Shown: positions 47,992 to 57,097, counted from the stretch's first letter. The stretch: DNA of 64,000 nucleotides from Pseudomonas lurida (GCF_013522705.1 NZ_JAAMRE010000001.1:310001-374000); one strand, 5' to 3'. Program-made: numbers and translations. Notes: a model not told the origin generated them from the sequence alone.

Positions 47992-49443
47992 TCACGGGAA
48001 CACATCGCGACCCGGCCGCACAAACGCACGTTGCACGCGCTCATACTGCGCCGCGGTCAATGGCGGCGGCCCACCTGCGGCGGCCGCCCCTCTTTCCTCG
48101 CCTGCGACGGCGCGCGCCTGAATCACAAACAGGCGCACCTCACCCGAGGGCGCCGAGGCCCGCCCGCGATCTCTCTCACGCGAGTCACGCGGGAACGCCG
48201 CCAACCACAGACGCTTGCCGTGGGGCACACGAACCACGCTGCTGACCCCGATCCGCGCAACCGCGTCCGGTTTGCTGCCGCGCCGCTGGTCATTGATCGG
48301 TCGAGCGTCCTCGATCTCCAGCAGCATCTCGATCTCATTGGCCTCGGCGAAGCGCGGCAGCACACTGACCTGGGTCGCATAAGGCACCGGCTTCCATCCG
48401 GCGGCATCGTCGGCGAGGGGCGGCAAATGGAACGTGCGGTTGTCGTTGAACACTGCCGGCACATTTTCCTGCGTGAGGATCACCGGCAGCGCCACCATCT
48501 TGGCGCGCCGACGGCGCTCCAGCACGGCAAGCCGGGCCATCAAGCGGTTATCCTCCAGGGGTTCCATCACAGCGCTGGTCGAGGCCTCGCTGTTGTCGGC
48601 CCAGGCCGGCCGTAATGTGCTCAATGCGTCGCGGCCCACATCGACCAGCCACAGCGAGACCTCGATGGCTCGCTTGGGCGTGTCCAGCTCCGTCACCAGT
48701 TGCTCGATGAACCGTACCTGCGCAGGGTTGCCTTTGATCAGCAGACTGTTGGTGTCCGCATAGGCGATCACCACGAGCGCCTTGTCGGCAAGCACGCCCT
48801 TGCGCTCACCCGCCAGCAGGGTCTCGATCGTCGACGCGATCCCCGCTACCCGGAGCGTGCGTTCACCCATTGTGTATTCACGGTCCGCGACATGGGTGTT
48901 GAGTACCTGGACGACGCCAAAAGCCTGGTTACCCACGCGTAGATCCGCGCGCTGACGGTCCATCAGTTGCGCCAGGCGCAGCACCTGGTCCACGTAGTTG
49001 GGCGGGCCGGACACATAAAATGTCCGCCCCCCGCTGGCACGCAAGGGGTAGCGCGTTTCATCCAGCCCCGAGCGGCGCATGAGGCTGCGGAACCTGTCGA
49101 TTGAAAGATGCCGCAATGCCACCGCCGAGCTTTTCGCTTCAGTAGCGTCATAGACATGGATCGCCTGCCCGTCGCCGTACCAGATCAGGCCCTGCTGCTG
49201 CGCCAGCCTCTCCAGGCTCTGCTGCGGCGCTGCCAAATCAAGCACACCACTCAAGCGCTTACGTGCCACCTCGCGGCTCACGACAATCGGCAGGCCCATG
49301 GGCACCGACAAGGCAGTGAACACGGTATGCAGGCTCTCATCCAGTGCCTGGTAGCTTTCGCCCCAGGCCATGCCATGGCCCAGCCACAGGACGGCACACA
49401 ACAGCCAGCGGCATAGCGGGGTTTGGAGGAAGGCAGCGGGCAC
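47992..49443 (-). CDS. sctC: Type III secretion outer-membrane secretin, SctC (InvG-like)
   Basis: About 483 residues. Signal peptide (LCRWLLCAVLWLGHGMAWG), N0/N1-type periplasmic domains (about 35-200; YPLRASGGRTFYVSGPPNYVDQVLRLAQLM), and the secretin core with the diagnostic ALPVILTQENVPAVFNDNRTFHLPPL followed by EIEMLLEIED. The order fits SctC rather than type II or pilus secretins. The start is uncertain: GTG 49443 has GGGAG at good distance and gives a proper signal peptide, while an earlier GTG at 49494 is also open. No stop or frameshift is seen, yet the rest of the export apparatus is absent. Confidence 0.85.
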   Translation of the reverse strand: MPAAFLQTPLCRWLLCAVLWLGHGMAWGESYQALDESLHTVFTALSVPMGLPIVVSREVARKRLSGVLDLAAPQQSLERLAQQQGLIWYGDGQAIHVYDATEAKSSAVALRHLSIDRFRSLMRRSGLDETRYPLRASGGRTFYVSGPPNYVDQVLRLAQLMDRQRADLRVGNQAFGVVQVLNTHVADREYTMGERTLRVAGIASTIETLLAGERKGVLADKALVVIAYADTNSLLIKGNPAQVRFIEQLVTELDTPKRAIEVSLWLVDVGRDALSTLRPAWADNSEASTSAVMEPLEDNRLMARLAVLERRRRAKMVALPVILTQENVPAVFNDNRTFHLPPLADDAAGWKPVPYATQVSVLPRFAEANEIEMLLEIEDARPINDQRRGSKPDAVARIGVSSVVRVPHGKRLWLAAFPRDSRERDRGRASAPSGEVRLFVIQARAVAGEERGAAAAGGPPPLTAAQYERVQRAFVRPGRDVFP

Positions 49444-49689
49444 GGTAGGGGCTCCCGGGAGCTGGCGAAAGAAGCGGCCATACTGAGAGGCCACCTCTTT
49501 TCAATCTTGATGAAAAGTTGACGGCCGAGTCCCTTTCCCACCCGTGGCATGTGCCTTGCTAATGGACTCAGTATCAAAGCGCGCGCCAATGGCGGAGCGG
49601 GCTTACGGACAAAGGCGTCGTTACCCGCAATGGCCGGCATCGCCATCTGAGGGAACGGCGCTTTTTTTTGAAAGAAAAGGTAGGTGTGG

Positions 49690-50916
49690 ATGAACGATTC
49701 GGTGGGCAACCGCCCGATAAGCGACGCGCTGGCGTGGGTCAGCGGCAGCGACGCTCCGGAAAAGAGCAGCCTCGACCTGGGGTTCATGGCCCTGAGCGAT
49801 TGCGCCTCGCTGGTAGTAGCGGCGACCCAGGGTTTTGCACAACCCTACGGCTTGACCCTTAACCTCAAGCGCCAGTCATCCTGGGCCAACCTGCGGGACA
49901 AGCTGGTCAGCGGCGAATTGGATGCCGCCCATAGCCTGTATGGCTTGATCTACGCCGTGCACCTGGGCATCGGCGGCGTGGCGCCCACCGACATGGCGGT
50001 GCTGATGGGCCTGAACCAGAATGGCCAGAGCATCAACCTGTCGCGCGGCCTGCAGCAACAAGGGGTGGTCACTCCTGAGGCGCTGGAGCGCCACGTGCAC
50101 CAAAGCCGCACAAAACTGACCTTCGCTCAGACATTTCCCACCGGCACCCATGCCATGTGGTTGTACTACTGGCTGGCGAGCCAGGGCATTCATCCATTAC
50201 AGGACGTCGAAAGCGTGGTAGTGCCGCCACCGCAGATGGTTGCGCATCTGCAAGCGGGACGCATCGATGGCTTTTGCGTGGGCGAGCCCTGGGCTGCCAG
50301 CGCCGTCGCCCAGGATCAAGGCTTCACACTGGCCACCAGCCAGGCGATCTGGCCGGATCACCCTGAAAAGGTACTGGGCTGCACCCAAGCCTTCGTCGAC
50401 CATTACCCCAATACAGCGCGCGTCTTGGTGATGGCCATTCTGGAAGCCAGCCGCTTTATCGAACAGAATCGCGAAAACCGACGCTCTACCGCGCAGCTGC
50501 TCAGCGGCGGCGATTACCTCGATGCGCCCCTCGAGTGCATCGAGCCGCGTCTGCTGGGGACCTACGACGATGGCCTGGGCCACCACTGGCAGGACCCCCA
50601 CGGTCTGCGCTTTTTTGCCGAGGGCAGGGTCAATCTGCCCTACCTCTGCGACGGCATGTGGTTCATGACCCAATTTCGCCGCTGGGGGCTGCTGCGCGAA
50701 GACCCGGACTACCTGGGCGTGGCGCGCCAGGTCCAGCAACTGGCGCTCTATCGCCAGGCGGCCGCGGCACTGGGCATTACCGCCGGGGATCGGGACATGC
50801 GCAGCAGCCAGTTGATCGACGGCAAGGTCTGGGACGGTTCGGACCCGGCGGGTTACGCGCGCAGCTTCCGCCTGCACGCCCTGGTCGGCGACGCCAACCG
50901 CCAAGCCTTGCGCTGA
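49690..50916 (+). CDS. nasS: Nitrate-sensing regulator NasS (NrtA/CmpA-like)
   Basis: 408 residues resembling nitrate-binding proteins (LGFMALSDCASLVVAATQGFAQPYGLTLNLKRQSSWANLRDKLVSGELDAAHSL), but with no signal peptide, so it is cytoplasmic. NasS binds and blocks NasT until nitrate is bound. It is followed by nasT after 13 bases. The ATG at 49690 was chosen over the in-frame GTG at 49684. Confidence 0.93.
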   Translation: MNDSVGNRPISDALAWVSGSDAPEKSSLDLGFMALSDCASLVVAATQGFAQPYGLTLNLKRQSSWANLRDKLVSGELDAAHSLYGLIYAVHLGIGGVAPTDMAVLMGLNQNGQSINLSRGLQQQGVVTPEALERHVHQSRTKLTFAQTFPTGTHAMWLYYWLASQGIHPLQDVESVVVPPPQMVAHLQAGRIDGFCVGEPWAASAVAQDQGFTLATSQAIWPDHPEKVLGCTQAFVDHYPNTARVLVMAILEASRFIEQNRENRRSTAQLLSGGDYLDAPLECIEPRLLGTYDDGLGHHWQDPHGLRFFAEGRVNLPYLCDGMWFMTQFRRWGLLREDPDYLGVARQVQQLALYRQAAAALGITAGDRDMRSSQLIDGKVWDGSDPAGYARSFRLHALVGDANRQALR

Positions 50917-50929
50917 CAGGAGAAAGGCC

Positions 50930-51505
50930 ATGCTGCGAATCCTGTTGATCAACGACACCCCACGCAAGGTCGGGCGCCTGCGCACCGCGCTGATCGAGGC
51001 CGGTTTCGAGGTGATCGACGAGTCGGGCCTGATCATCGACCTGCCGGCGCGCGTCGAAACAGTGCGCCCGGACGTGATCCTGATCGATACCGAGTCACCG
51101 GGGCGGGATGTGATGGAGCAAGTGGTGCTGGTGAGTCGCGATCAACCGCGACCCATTGTGATGTTTACCGACGAACACGACCCGACGGTGATGCGCCAGG
51201 CCATCAAGTCCGGCGTCAGCGCCTATATCGTCGAGGGCATCCAGGCCCAGCGTCTGCAACCGATCCTCGACGTGGCCATGGCCCGCTTCGAAAGCGACCA
51301 GGCCTTGCGCGCCCAGTTGCAGGCACGCGACCAGCAACTGGCCGAGCGCAAGCGCATCGAGCTGGCCAAGGGCATGCTGATGAAAATGAAAGGCTGCAAT
51401 GAAGAAGAGGCCTACACCCTGATGCGCCGCCAGGCCATGAGCCGCCAGCAGAAACTGATCCAGGTGGCGGAGCAGATCATCGCCATGAGCGAGCTGTTGG
51501 GCTGA
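50930..51505 (+). CDS. nasT: ANTAR-domain RNA-binding antiterminator NasT
   Basis: 191 residues. A receiver-like domain (LRILLINDTPRKVGRLRTALIEAGFEVIDE...) is followed by a C-terminal ANTAR domain (ERKRIELAKGMLMKMKGCNEEEAYTLMRRQAMSRQQKLIQVAEQI). Free NasT binds two-hexaloop RNA to prevent termination in nitrate assimilation leaders. The target motif lies directly downstream at 51538-51619. Confidence 0.94.
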   Translation: MLRILLINDTPRKVGRLRTALIEAGFEVIDESGLIIDLPARVETVRPDVILIDTESPGRDVMEQVVLVSRDQPRPIVMFTDEHDPTVMRQAIKSGVSAYIVEGIQAQRLQPILDVAMARFESDQALRAQLQARDQQLAERKRIELAKGMLMKMKGCNEEEAYTLMRRQAMSRQQKLIQVAEQIIAMSELLG

Positions 51506-51537
51506 TCTGGCTCAGCTTTTGCTAATCAAGCATTACA

Positions 51538-51619
51538 GGTAACCAACGGCGGTTGCCCCTCCACGACAAAGACGTCGCACATCCGGTTTGCTCTCGCGAA
51601 CCCGGTGGCGGCGTTTTTT
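51538..51619 (+). promoter_or_regulatory. ANTAR-type two-hexaloop leader with terminator (NasT target)
   Basis: First hairpin: GGTAACC (51538-51544), loop AACGGC, GGTTGCC (51551-51557). Second: CGAC (51564-51567), loop AAAGAC, GTCG (51574-51577). Both loops are six bases with A at 1 and G at 4, the ANTAR recognition pattern, and are 6 bases apart. The 3' arm of the second hairpin (CGTCGC) can instead pair with GGCGGCG (51607-51613) as the base of a terminator followed by TTTTTT (51614-51619), so the two folds exclude each other. Nitrate would thus induce read-through into the transporter gene. Confidence 0.88.
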
Positions 51620-51713
51620 CGTTTTGGCCCCCTGCATGGGGCCGGTGGGGCGGCCGTTGCGGCTGTTCCATCACCCGGCCTTTTTACAACACTCCCAACC
51701 GTTGAGGTGCGTG

Positions 51714-52925
51714 ATGAAATCAAGCTTCTGGAAATCCGGGCACACCCCGACCCTGTTTGCCGCGTTCCTGTATTTCGACCTGAGCTTTATGGTCTGGTAT
51801 CTGCTGGGACCGCTGGCGGTGCAGATCGCCGCCGACTTGCAGTTGACCACCCAGCAGCGCGGCCTGATGGTCGCGACGCCGATCCTGGCCGGCGCGGTAC
51901 TGCGTTTTCTGATGGGGATGCTGGCCGACAGGCTGTCGCCCAAAACCGCCGGGATGATCGGCCAGGTGATCGTGATTGTCGCGCTGTTCGGTGCCTGGAA
52001 GCTGGGGATACACAGTTACGAACAGGCCCTGGTGCTGGGGCTGTTTCTTGGCATGGCCGGCGCGTCCTTCGCCGTGGCACTGCCCCTGGCGTCCCAGTGG
52101 TACCCCGCCGAGCACCAGGGCAAGGCCATGGGGATTGCCGGAGCCGGTAACTCGGGCACGGTGTTCGCCGCGCTGCTGGCGCCGGTTCTCGCCGCAGCGT
52201 TTGGCTGGAGCAACGTCTTTGGCTTCGCATTAATCCCGCTGATCGTCACGCTCGTGGTCTTCGCCTGGCTGGCGCGCAATGCCCCTGAACGCCCGAAAGC
52301 CAAATCCATGGCTGACTATTTCAAGGCCCTGGGCGACCGTGACAGCTGGTGGTTCATGTTCTTCTACAGCGTGACGTTCGGCGGTTTTATCGGCCTGGCC
52401 AGCGCCCTGCCCGGCTACTTCAACGACCAATACCGCCTCAGCCCCGTAACCGCCGGCTATTACACCGCCGCGTGCGTGTTCGGTGGCAGCCTGATGCGTC
52501 CGCTGGGCGGCGCCCTTGCCGACCGGTTCGGCGGCATCCGCACCCTGCTGGGCATGTACAGCGTCGCGGCCATCTGCATCGCCGCAGTGGGCTTCAACCT
52601 GCCCAGTTCCTACGCGGCGCTGGCGCTTTTCGTCTGCACCATGCTCGGTCTCGGTGCGGGCAACGGGGCCGTATTCCAGTTGGTTCCGCAGCGCTTTCGC
52701 CGGGAAATCGGCGTAATGACCGGCCTGATCGGCATGGCCGGCGGCATCGGTGGCTTCGCTTTGGCAGCCGGCATGGGCGCAATCAAGCAAAGCACCGGCA
52801 GCTATCAACTGGCTCTGTGGCTGTTTGCCAGCCTGGCCGTGCTGGCGTGGTTCGGGCTGCATGGGGTCAAGCGTCGCTGGAGAACCACCTGGGGTTCTGC
52901 AGCCGTGACGGCTGCGCGCGTCTGA
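51714..52925 (+). CDS. nasA: Nitrate transporter (NarK/NasA family MFS)
   Basis: 403 residues with 12 predicted helices. Nitrate/nitrite porter signatures include RFLMGMLADRLSPKTAG and GxxG-rich helices (GMAGASFAVALPLASQWYP; GIAGAGNSGTVFAALLAP). It imports nitrate for assimilation. GAGGT precedes the ATG. Its stop overlaps the next start (TGATG). Confidence 0.92.
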   Translation: MKSSFWKSGHTPTLFAAFLYFDLSFMVWYLLGPLAVQIAADLQLTTQQRGLMVATPILAGAVLRFLMGMLADRLSPKTAGMIGQVIVIVALFGAWKLGIHSYEQALVLGLFLGMAGASFAVALPLASQWYPAEHQGKAMGIAGAGNSGTVFAALLAPVLAAAFGWSNVFGFALIPLIVTLVVFAWLARNAPERPKAKSMADYFKALGDRDSWWFMFFYSVTFGGFIGLASALPGYFNDQYRLSPVTAGYYTAACVFGGSLMRPLGGALADRFGGIRTLLGMYSVAAICIAAVGFNLPSSYAALALFVCTMLGLGAGNGAVFQLVPQRFRREIGVMTGLIGMAGGIGGFALAAGMGAIKQSTGSYQLALWLFASLAVLAWFGLHGVKRRWRTTWGSAAVTAARV

Positions 52926-54595
52926 TGAGCCTGCGACTGAGCGTCGCCCAAGCCAGCGCCATCGGTCCACGCATGGAAAACCAGGATGCGCTGCGGGTGG
53001 TCACGCCCGCGGCGGAACTGGCGGCCAGCAAAGGCTACCTGTGCGCGATGGCCGACGGCGTCAGCCAATGCGCCGATGGCGGATTGGCCGCGCGCTCGAC
53101 CCTGCAGGCCCTGGCGATTGACTACTACGCCACGCCACAAACCTGGAGCGTGGCCCAGTCGCTGGAACGGCTGCTGCTGGCGCAGAATCGCTGGTTGCAG
53201 GCTAACGGCGGTGGCCAGCCGCTGCTGACCACCCTCAGCGCCCTGGTGTTTCGCGGTCAACGCTTCACCCTGGCGCATGTCGGCGACTGTCGGGCTTATC
53301 GCTGGCTGGATGGCGTGTTGCAGCGCATCAGCGAAGATCACGTATGGGAACAGCCAGGCATGCAGCACGTGCTCAAGCGTGCGCTGGGCCTGGACCAGCA
53401 CCTGGTGGTGGATTTTCTCGATGGCCAGTTGCGCGAGGGTGAATGTTTTCTGCTGCTCAGCGACGGCGTATGGGCAACGCTGGGCGATCACAGTATCCAG
53501 GCGATCCTGCGTGAACAGGCCGACCTGGACCTGGCGGTGACCACCCTGGTCAACGCGGCCCATCTGGGCGGCAGCCAGGACAACGCCAGCGCTGTGCTGG
53601 TCCGCGTGGATGCACTCGGTGCGGCCACCCTGGGCGACGCACTGGTGCAGTTGCAGCAATGGCCGCTGCCGCCGCTATTAAAAATCGGCCAACACTTTGA
53701 AGGCTGGCAGGTGGATGCCGTACTGGCGCAAAGCCGACAATCCTTGCTCTACCGGGTACGCGATACCCAGCAGCAACCGTGGCTGCTGAAAACCCTGCCC
53801 TTGAACCGCGAGGACGACAGCGACGCCGCCCAGGCGTTGCTGGCCGAGGAGTGGTTTCTGCGCCGGGTGGCCGGGCGCGCGTTCCCGCAGGTGCATGCCG
53901 CTGGTAGTCGGCAGCATCTGTATTACGTCATGCGCGAGTATCCCGGGCGAACCCTTGCGGCCCTGTTCCAGCAGCAAGGTCCCCTGCCTCTGGCGCAATG
54001 GCAATCGATTGCCGAGCGCTTGCTGCGGGCGGTGGGCCTGCTGCACCGCAGGCAGATCCTGCACCGCGATATCAAGCCGGAGAACCTGTTGCTGGGGGAC
54101 GACGGTGAGTTGCGCGTGCTGGATTTCGGCTTGGCCTACTGCCCGGGCCTGTCGGAGGACCATGCTCATGCGTTGCCGGGTACACCGAGCTTTATCGCAC
54201 CCGAGGCTTTCAACGGCGAGAGTCCTACCGCCCAGCAAGATTTATACGGCGTTGGCGTCACCTTGTACTACCTGCTGACCGGGCACTATCCCTACGGCGA
54301 AATCGAAGCTTTCCAGCGCCCCAGATTCACTCAGCCCATCAGCGCCAACCGTTATCGTCCTGACCTGCCGGAGTGGCTGGCATTGAGCCTGGAACGGGCC
54401 GTGGCCGCGCAGCCGGCGCAACGCTATGAAACCGCCGAAGAATGGCTGCTGGCATTAGAGCAGGCTGACCGACGGGAGTTGAGTATTCGTCCCAGACCTT
54501 TGCTGGAGCGCGAACCGCTGAAGGTATGGCGTAGCGTGGCGCTGCTATCGGTGCTGATTAATCTGGTGCTTCTGTATGCACTCTTTCACAGCTGA
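52925..54595 (+). CDS. Bifunctional PP2C phosphatase/Ser-Thr protein kinase, membrane-anchored
   Basis: 556 residues. N-terminal PP2C phosphatase (about 1-240; MENQD, MADGVSQ, HVGDCRAY, LLSDGVW, GGSQDNAS) and C-terminal Hanks-type kinase (about 255-515; HRDIKPENLLL, LDFGLAY, GTPSFIAPEAF), then one transmembrane helix (VALLSVLINLVLLYALF). The glycine loop is degenerate (AQSRQSLLYRVRD), but the ATP-lysine, HRD and DFG are present. In Pseudomonas it lies between the nitrate transporter and nirB. The role in nitrate assimilation is not established. Confidence 0.9.
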   Translation: MSLRLSVAQASAIGPRMENQDALRVVTPAAELAASKGYLCAMADGVSQCADGGLAARSTLQALAIDYYATPQTWSVAQSLERLLLAQNRWLQANGGGQPLLTTLSALVFRGQRFTLAHVGDCRAYRWLDGVLQRISEDHVWEQPGMQHVLKRALGLDQHLVVDFLDGQLREGECFLLLSDGVWATLGDHSIQAILREQADLDLAVTTLVNAAHLGGSQDNASAVLVRVDALGAATLGDALVQLQQWPLPPLLKIGQHFEGWQVDAVLAQSRQSLLYRVRDTQQQPWLLKTLPLNREDDSDAAQALLAEEWFLRRVAGRAFPQVHAAGSRQHLYYVMREYPGRTLAALFQQQGPLPLAQWQSIAERLLRAVGLLHRRQILHRDIKPENLLLGDDGELRVLDFGLAYCPGLSEDHAHALPGTPSFIAPEAFNGESPTAQQDLYGVGVTLYYLLTGHYPYGEIEAFQRPRFTQPISANRYRPDLPEWLALSLERAVAAQPAQRYETAEEWLLALEQADRRELSIRPRPLLEREPLKVWRSVALLSVLINLVLLYALFHS

Positions 54596-54615
54596 CCATC
54601 TCTGAGGGCAACTCT

Positions 54616-55359
54616 ATGAACGCAAAAGTCTGGCTGGTGGGCGCAGGCCCCGGCGATCCGGAGCTGTTGACCCTCAAGGCGGTCCGAGCCCTGCATGCCG
54701 CCGATGTGGTGTTGATCGATGACCTGGTCAACCCGGCTGTGCTGGAACATTGCGCCATGGCGCGCGTCATCACAGTGGGCAAACGCGGCGGCTGCCGCTC
54801 CACGCCACAGGATTTTATCCATCGCCTCATGTTGCGCTATGCGCGCCAGGGCAAATGCGTGGTGCGCCTCAAGGGCGGTGATCCGTGCATTTTCGGGCGG
54901 GGCGGCGAAGAGGCGCTATGGTTGCGCGAGCGAGGCGTTGAGGTGGAGTTGGTCAACGGGATTACCGCGGGCCTGGCAGGCGCGACGAATTGCTCGATTG
55001 CGCTGACGCTGCGCGGTGTAAGCCGTGGCGTAACGCTGGTCACTGCGCACACCCAGGACGACAGTCGTCTGAACTGGCGGGCACTGGCCGAAGGCGGCAC
55101 CACACTGGTGGTGTACATGGGCGTGGCCAAACTGGAAGAGATCCGCCAGCAACTGCTCGACGGCGGGATGGCAGCCGACATGCCAGTGGCGATGATCGAA
55201 AATGCCTCGCTGCCCCAACAGCGCGAGTGTCGCAGCACGTTGTCACGCCTGTACGAGGATGCCCAGGCATTCGCGCTGAAAAGCCCGGCAATCCTGGTAA
55301 TCGGCCGCGTTGCCGCCGGCGACCAGGCCGCGTCTGTCGCGACCGTCGCCAGTGCCTGA
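54616..55359 (+). CDS. cobA: Uroporphyrinogen-III C-methyltransferase
   Basis: 247 residues. It methylates uroporphyrinogen III twice with SAM to precorrin-2, for siroheme and cobalamin. SAM-binding motifs VGAGPGDPELLTLKAV, GGDPCIFGRGGEEAL and VVYMGVAKLEEI are present. GAGGG precedes the ATG. It begins 21 bases after the kinase; in P. aeruginosa nirB, nirD and nitrate reductase lie between these two genes. Confidence 0.95.
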   Translation: MNAKVWLVGAGPGDPELLTLKAVRALHAADVVLIDDLVNPAVLEHCAMARVITVGKRGGCRSTPQDFIHRLMLRYARQGKCVVRLKGGDPCIFGRGGEEALWLRERGVEVELVNGITAGLAGATNCSIALTLRGVSRGVTLVTAHTQDDSRLNWRALAEGGTTLVVYMGVAKLEEIRQQLLDGGMAADMPVAMIENASLPQQRECRSTLSRLYEDAQAFALKSPAILVIGRVAAGDQAASVATVASA

Positions 55360-55374
55360 GATTAAATGGCAGGC

Positions 55375-55406
55375 GAAAAAAAACCCGGCCTGAGCCGGGT
55401 TTTTTC
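55375..55406. terminator. Bidirectional terminator between cobA and oprF
   Basis: AACCCGGC (55382-55389) and GCCGGGTT (55394-55401) with a 4-base loop, an A-run before and TTTTT after. Confidence 0.93.
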
Positions 55407-55418
55407 TACAACTCAGTA

Positions 55419-56399
55419 TTACTGAGCGGTAGCTTCAACCGACGCTTCTACGCGACGGTTAACAGCACGACCAGCTTCAGTTGCGTTGTCAGCAACTGGG
55501 CGGGATTCGCCGTAACCTACAGCAGTTACACGGCTAGGAGCCACGCCGTCTTTAACCAGGACTTGCTTAACAGCGTCAGCACGACGCTGGGACAGCTTCT
55601 GGTTGTAAGCGTCTGGACCTACGGAGTCAGTGTGACCAGCTACTTCTACGTTAGTAGATGGGTACTGAGCCATGAAGTCGGCCAGGTTTTTCACGTCGCC
55701 GTAGCTGTTAGGCTTAACAACGGCCTTGTCGAAGTCGAACTTCACGTCCAGCTCAACACGAACAACCTGAGCAACTGGAGCTTCTGGCTCTGGAGTTGGC
55801 TCTGGAGCTGGTGCTGGGGTAGGAGCTGGAGCAGCTGCGCCAGCGTTACCGCCGAAGTTTACGCCCAGGCCGACCAGTGCGGAGTAGTCCCACTTGCCGT
55901 TGTCCAGACCGTAGTCAGCTTCAACACCGGCACGAGCGTACAGGTTGTTGGTGAAGTAGTACTTAACGCCGGTACCGACAGTGGCGAAAGTGGTCTGATC
56001 GCGACCGCTGTGACCGTCAGCCTGTACGTTGGTACGGCTCTGGTGACCGAAACCGCCTTCTACGTATGGACGCAGGGAGTCGACGCCAGCTTGACCGAAG
56101 TGATACTGGGCAACCAGGCTGCCGGTATCGCCTTTGATTTTCTGGCTACCAGTACCGTCGTTCGAACGGGTGTGGTTGGTCTTGTCGTAGGACAGGTTCA
56201 AGGACAGGTCGTCGGTCAGGAAGTAACCGATGCGAGCGCCAGGATTGAAGCCGTCTTCGATGTGCTTGACGCTATCGTTGTACTGCTTCTTGTAGAACAG
56301 CTCGCCTTCAACTGCGCCTTGGCCTTGTGCCAGAACGCCGAAAGAAGTAGCGGCAATAAGAGAACCAATGGCCAAGCCCAAGGTGTTTTTCAGTTTCAT
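55419..56399 (-). CDS. oprF: Major outer-membrane porin OprF
   Basis: 326 residues. Signal peptide (MKLKNTLGLAIGSLIAATSFGVLAQG), an eight-strand beta-barrel (about 25-165), a Pro/Ala/Glu hinge (AAAPAPTPAPAPEPTPEPEAP) and an OmpA-type peptidoglycan-binding domain (about 215-326; FDFDKAVVKPNSYGDV, VAGHTDSVGPDAYNQKLSQRRADAV). Codon use is more AT-biased than its neighbours, as expected for a very highly expressed gene. Transcribed downstream of sigX, which activates it. Confidence 0.97.
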   Translation of the reverse strand: MKLKNTLGLAIGSLIAATSFGVLAQGQGAVEGELFYKKQYNDSVKHIEDGFNPGARIGYFLTDDLSLNLSYDKTNHTRSNDGTGSQKIKGDTGSLVAQYHFGQAGVDSLRPYVEGGFGHQSRTNVQADGHSGRDQTTFATVGTGVKYYFTNNLYARAGVEADYGLDNGKWDYSALVGLGVNFGGNAGAAAPAPTPAPAPEPTPEPEAPVAQVVRVELDVKFDFDKAVVKPNSYGDVKNLADFMAQYPSTNVEVAGHTDSVGPDAYNQKLSQRRADAVKQVLVKDGVAPSRVTAVGYGESRPVADNATEAGRAVNRRVEASVEATAQ

Positions 56400-56506
56400 C
56401 CGTTAAATCCCCATCTGGTGATTGTAAAGCAGTCCCACAAACCGGGGGACAACTCGGCGACAAGTCTAACAGAACTTGCCTACACGTAAGAGATATTTGC
56501 TACGCA

Positions 56507-57097
56507 CTAAGTTTCAGTCTCGCCCGCAAATTTCTCACGTAATTTATCAAGAGCACGCTTGTAACGCATTTTTGTAGCACTCAAACCCATGTGCATGATG
56601 TCGGCGATTTCCTGGAACTCCAGCTCTGCGACAAATCGTAGCACCAGAATTTCCCGGTCAATCGGGTTCACATGCACCAGCCAGCGATCGAGTCCGCCCT
56701 TCTCCTCGGGTGCCGGCGCCTTTTCTTCAGACGCCTCCTCAAGGGGGTCCAGACTCAAAGCGTCCATCAAGCGACGCTTTCGCCGTTCCTTCCGATACTG
56801 CGTGATGCACTCGTTGTACGTGATGCTGTACAGCCAGGTCTTGAACTTCGATTTGCCCTCGAAGTTCTTGAGGCCGTAAAGCACCTTGAGCATCACTTCC
56901 TGACAGACATCGTCCGCATCTCTATCGTTCCCCAAATACCTTGAACAAACGTTGAACAGAGTGCGTTGATATCTGCGCATTAATTCTTCGTACGCGCGTG
57001 TTACGTGAAACAGCTCCGTATGCGAGCGCGCGACCAGCTCCTCATCAGAGAGCTCACGGGGGTCATAGCGCGTAGACAGCGTTTGGGCTTTATTCAA
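56507..57097 (-). CDS. sigX: ECF sigma factor SigX
   Basis: 196 residues. Sigma region 2 (FHVTRAYEELMRRYQRTLFNVCSRYLGNDRDADDVCQEVMLKVLYGL) and region 4 (VNPIDREILVLRFVAELEFQEIADIMHMGLSATKMRYKRALDKLR) are complete. It controls oprF, cell envelope and fatty acid genes. The start of the conserved frame is a TTG at 57097. It follows the crfX-cmpX genes and precedes oprF, the standard arrangement. Confidence 0.95.
   Translation of the reverse strand: MNKAQTLSTRYDPRELSDEELVARSHTELFHVTRAYEELMRRYQRTLFNVCSRYLGNDRDADDVCQEVMLKVLYGLKNFEGKSKFKTWLYSITYNECITQYRKERRKRRLMDALSLDPLEEASEEKAPAPEEKGGLDRWLVHVNPIDREILVLRFVAELEFQEIADIMHMGLSATKMRYKRALDKLREKFAGETET

Noticed and set aside
47992..49443. Type II or type IV pilus secretin
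   Set aside because: The VILTQENVPAVFNDN segment and neighbours (SpoA domain, HilA-like regulator, IagB-like enzyme) point to type III.
51585..51602. Third ANTAR hexaloop (GGTTTG, loop CTCTCG, CGAACC)
   Set aside because: The loop is six bases but lacks A1 and G4. It is better explained as the upper part of the terminator stem.
54990..56489. Open frame opposite oprF running in from cobA
   Set aside because: It spans two real genes and a terminator. The serine/valine-rich translation is the complement of the oprF codons.
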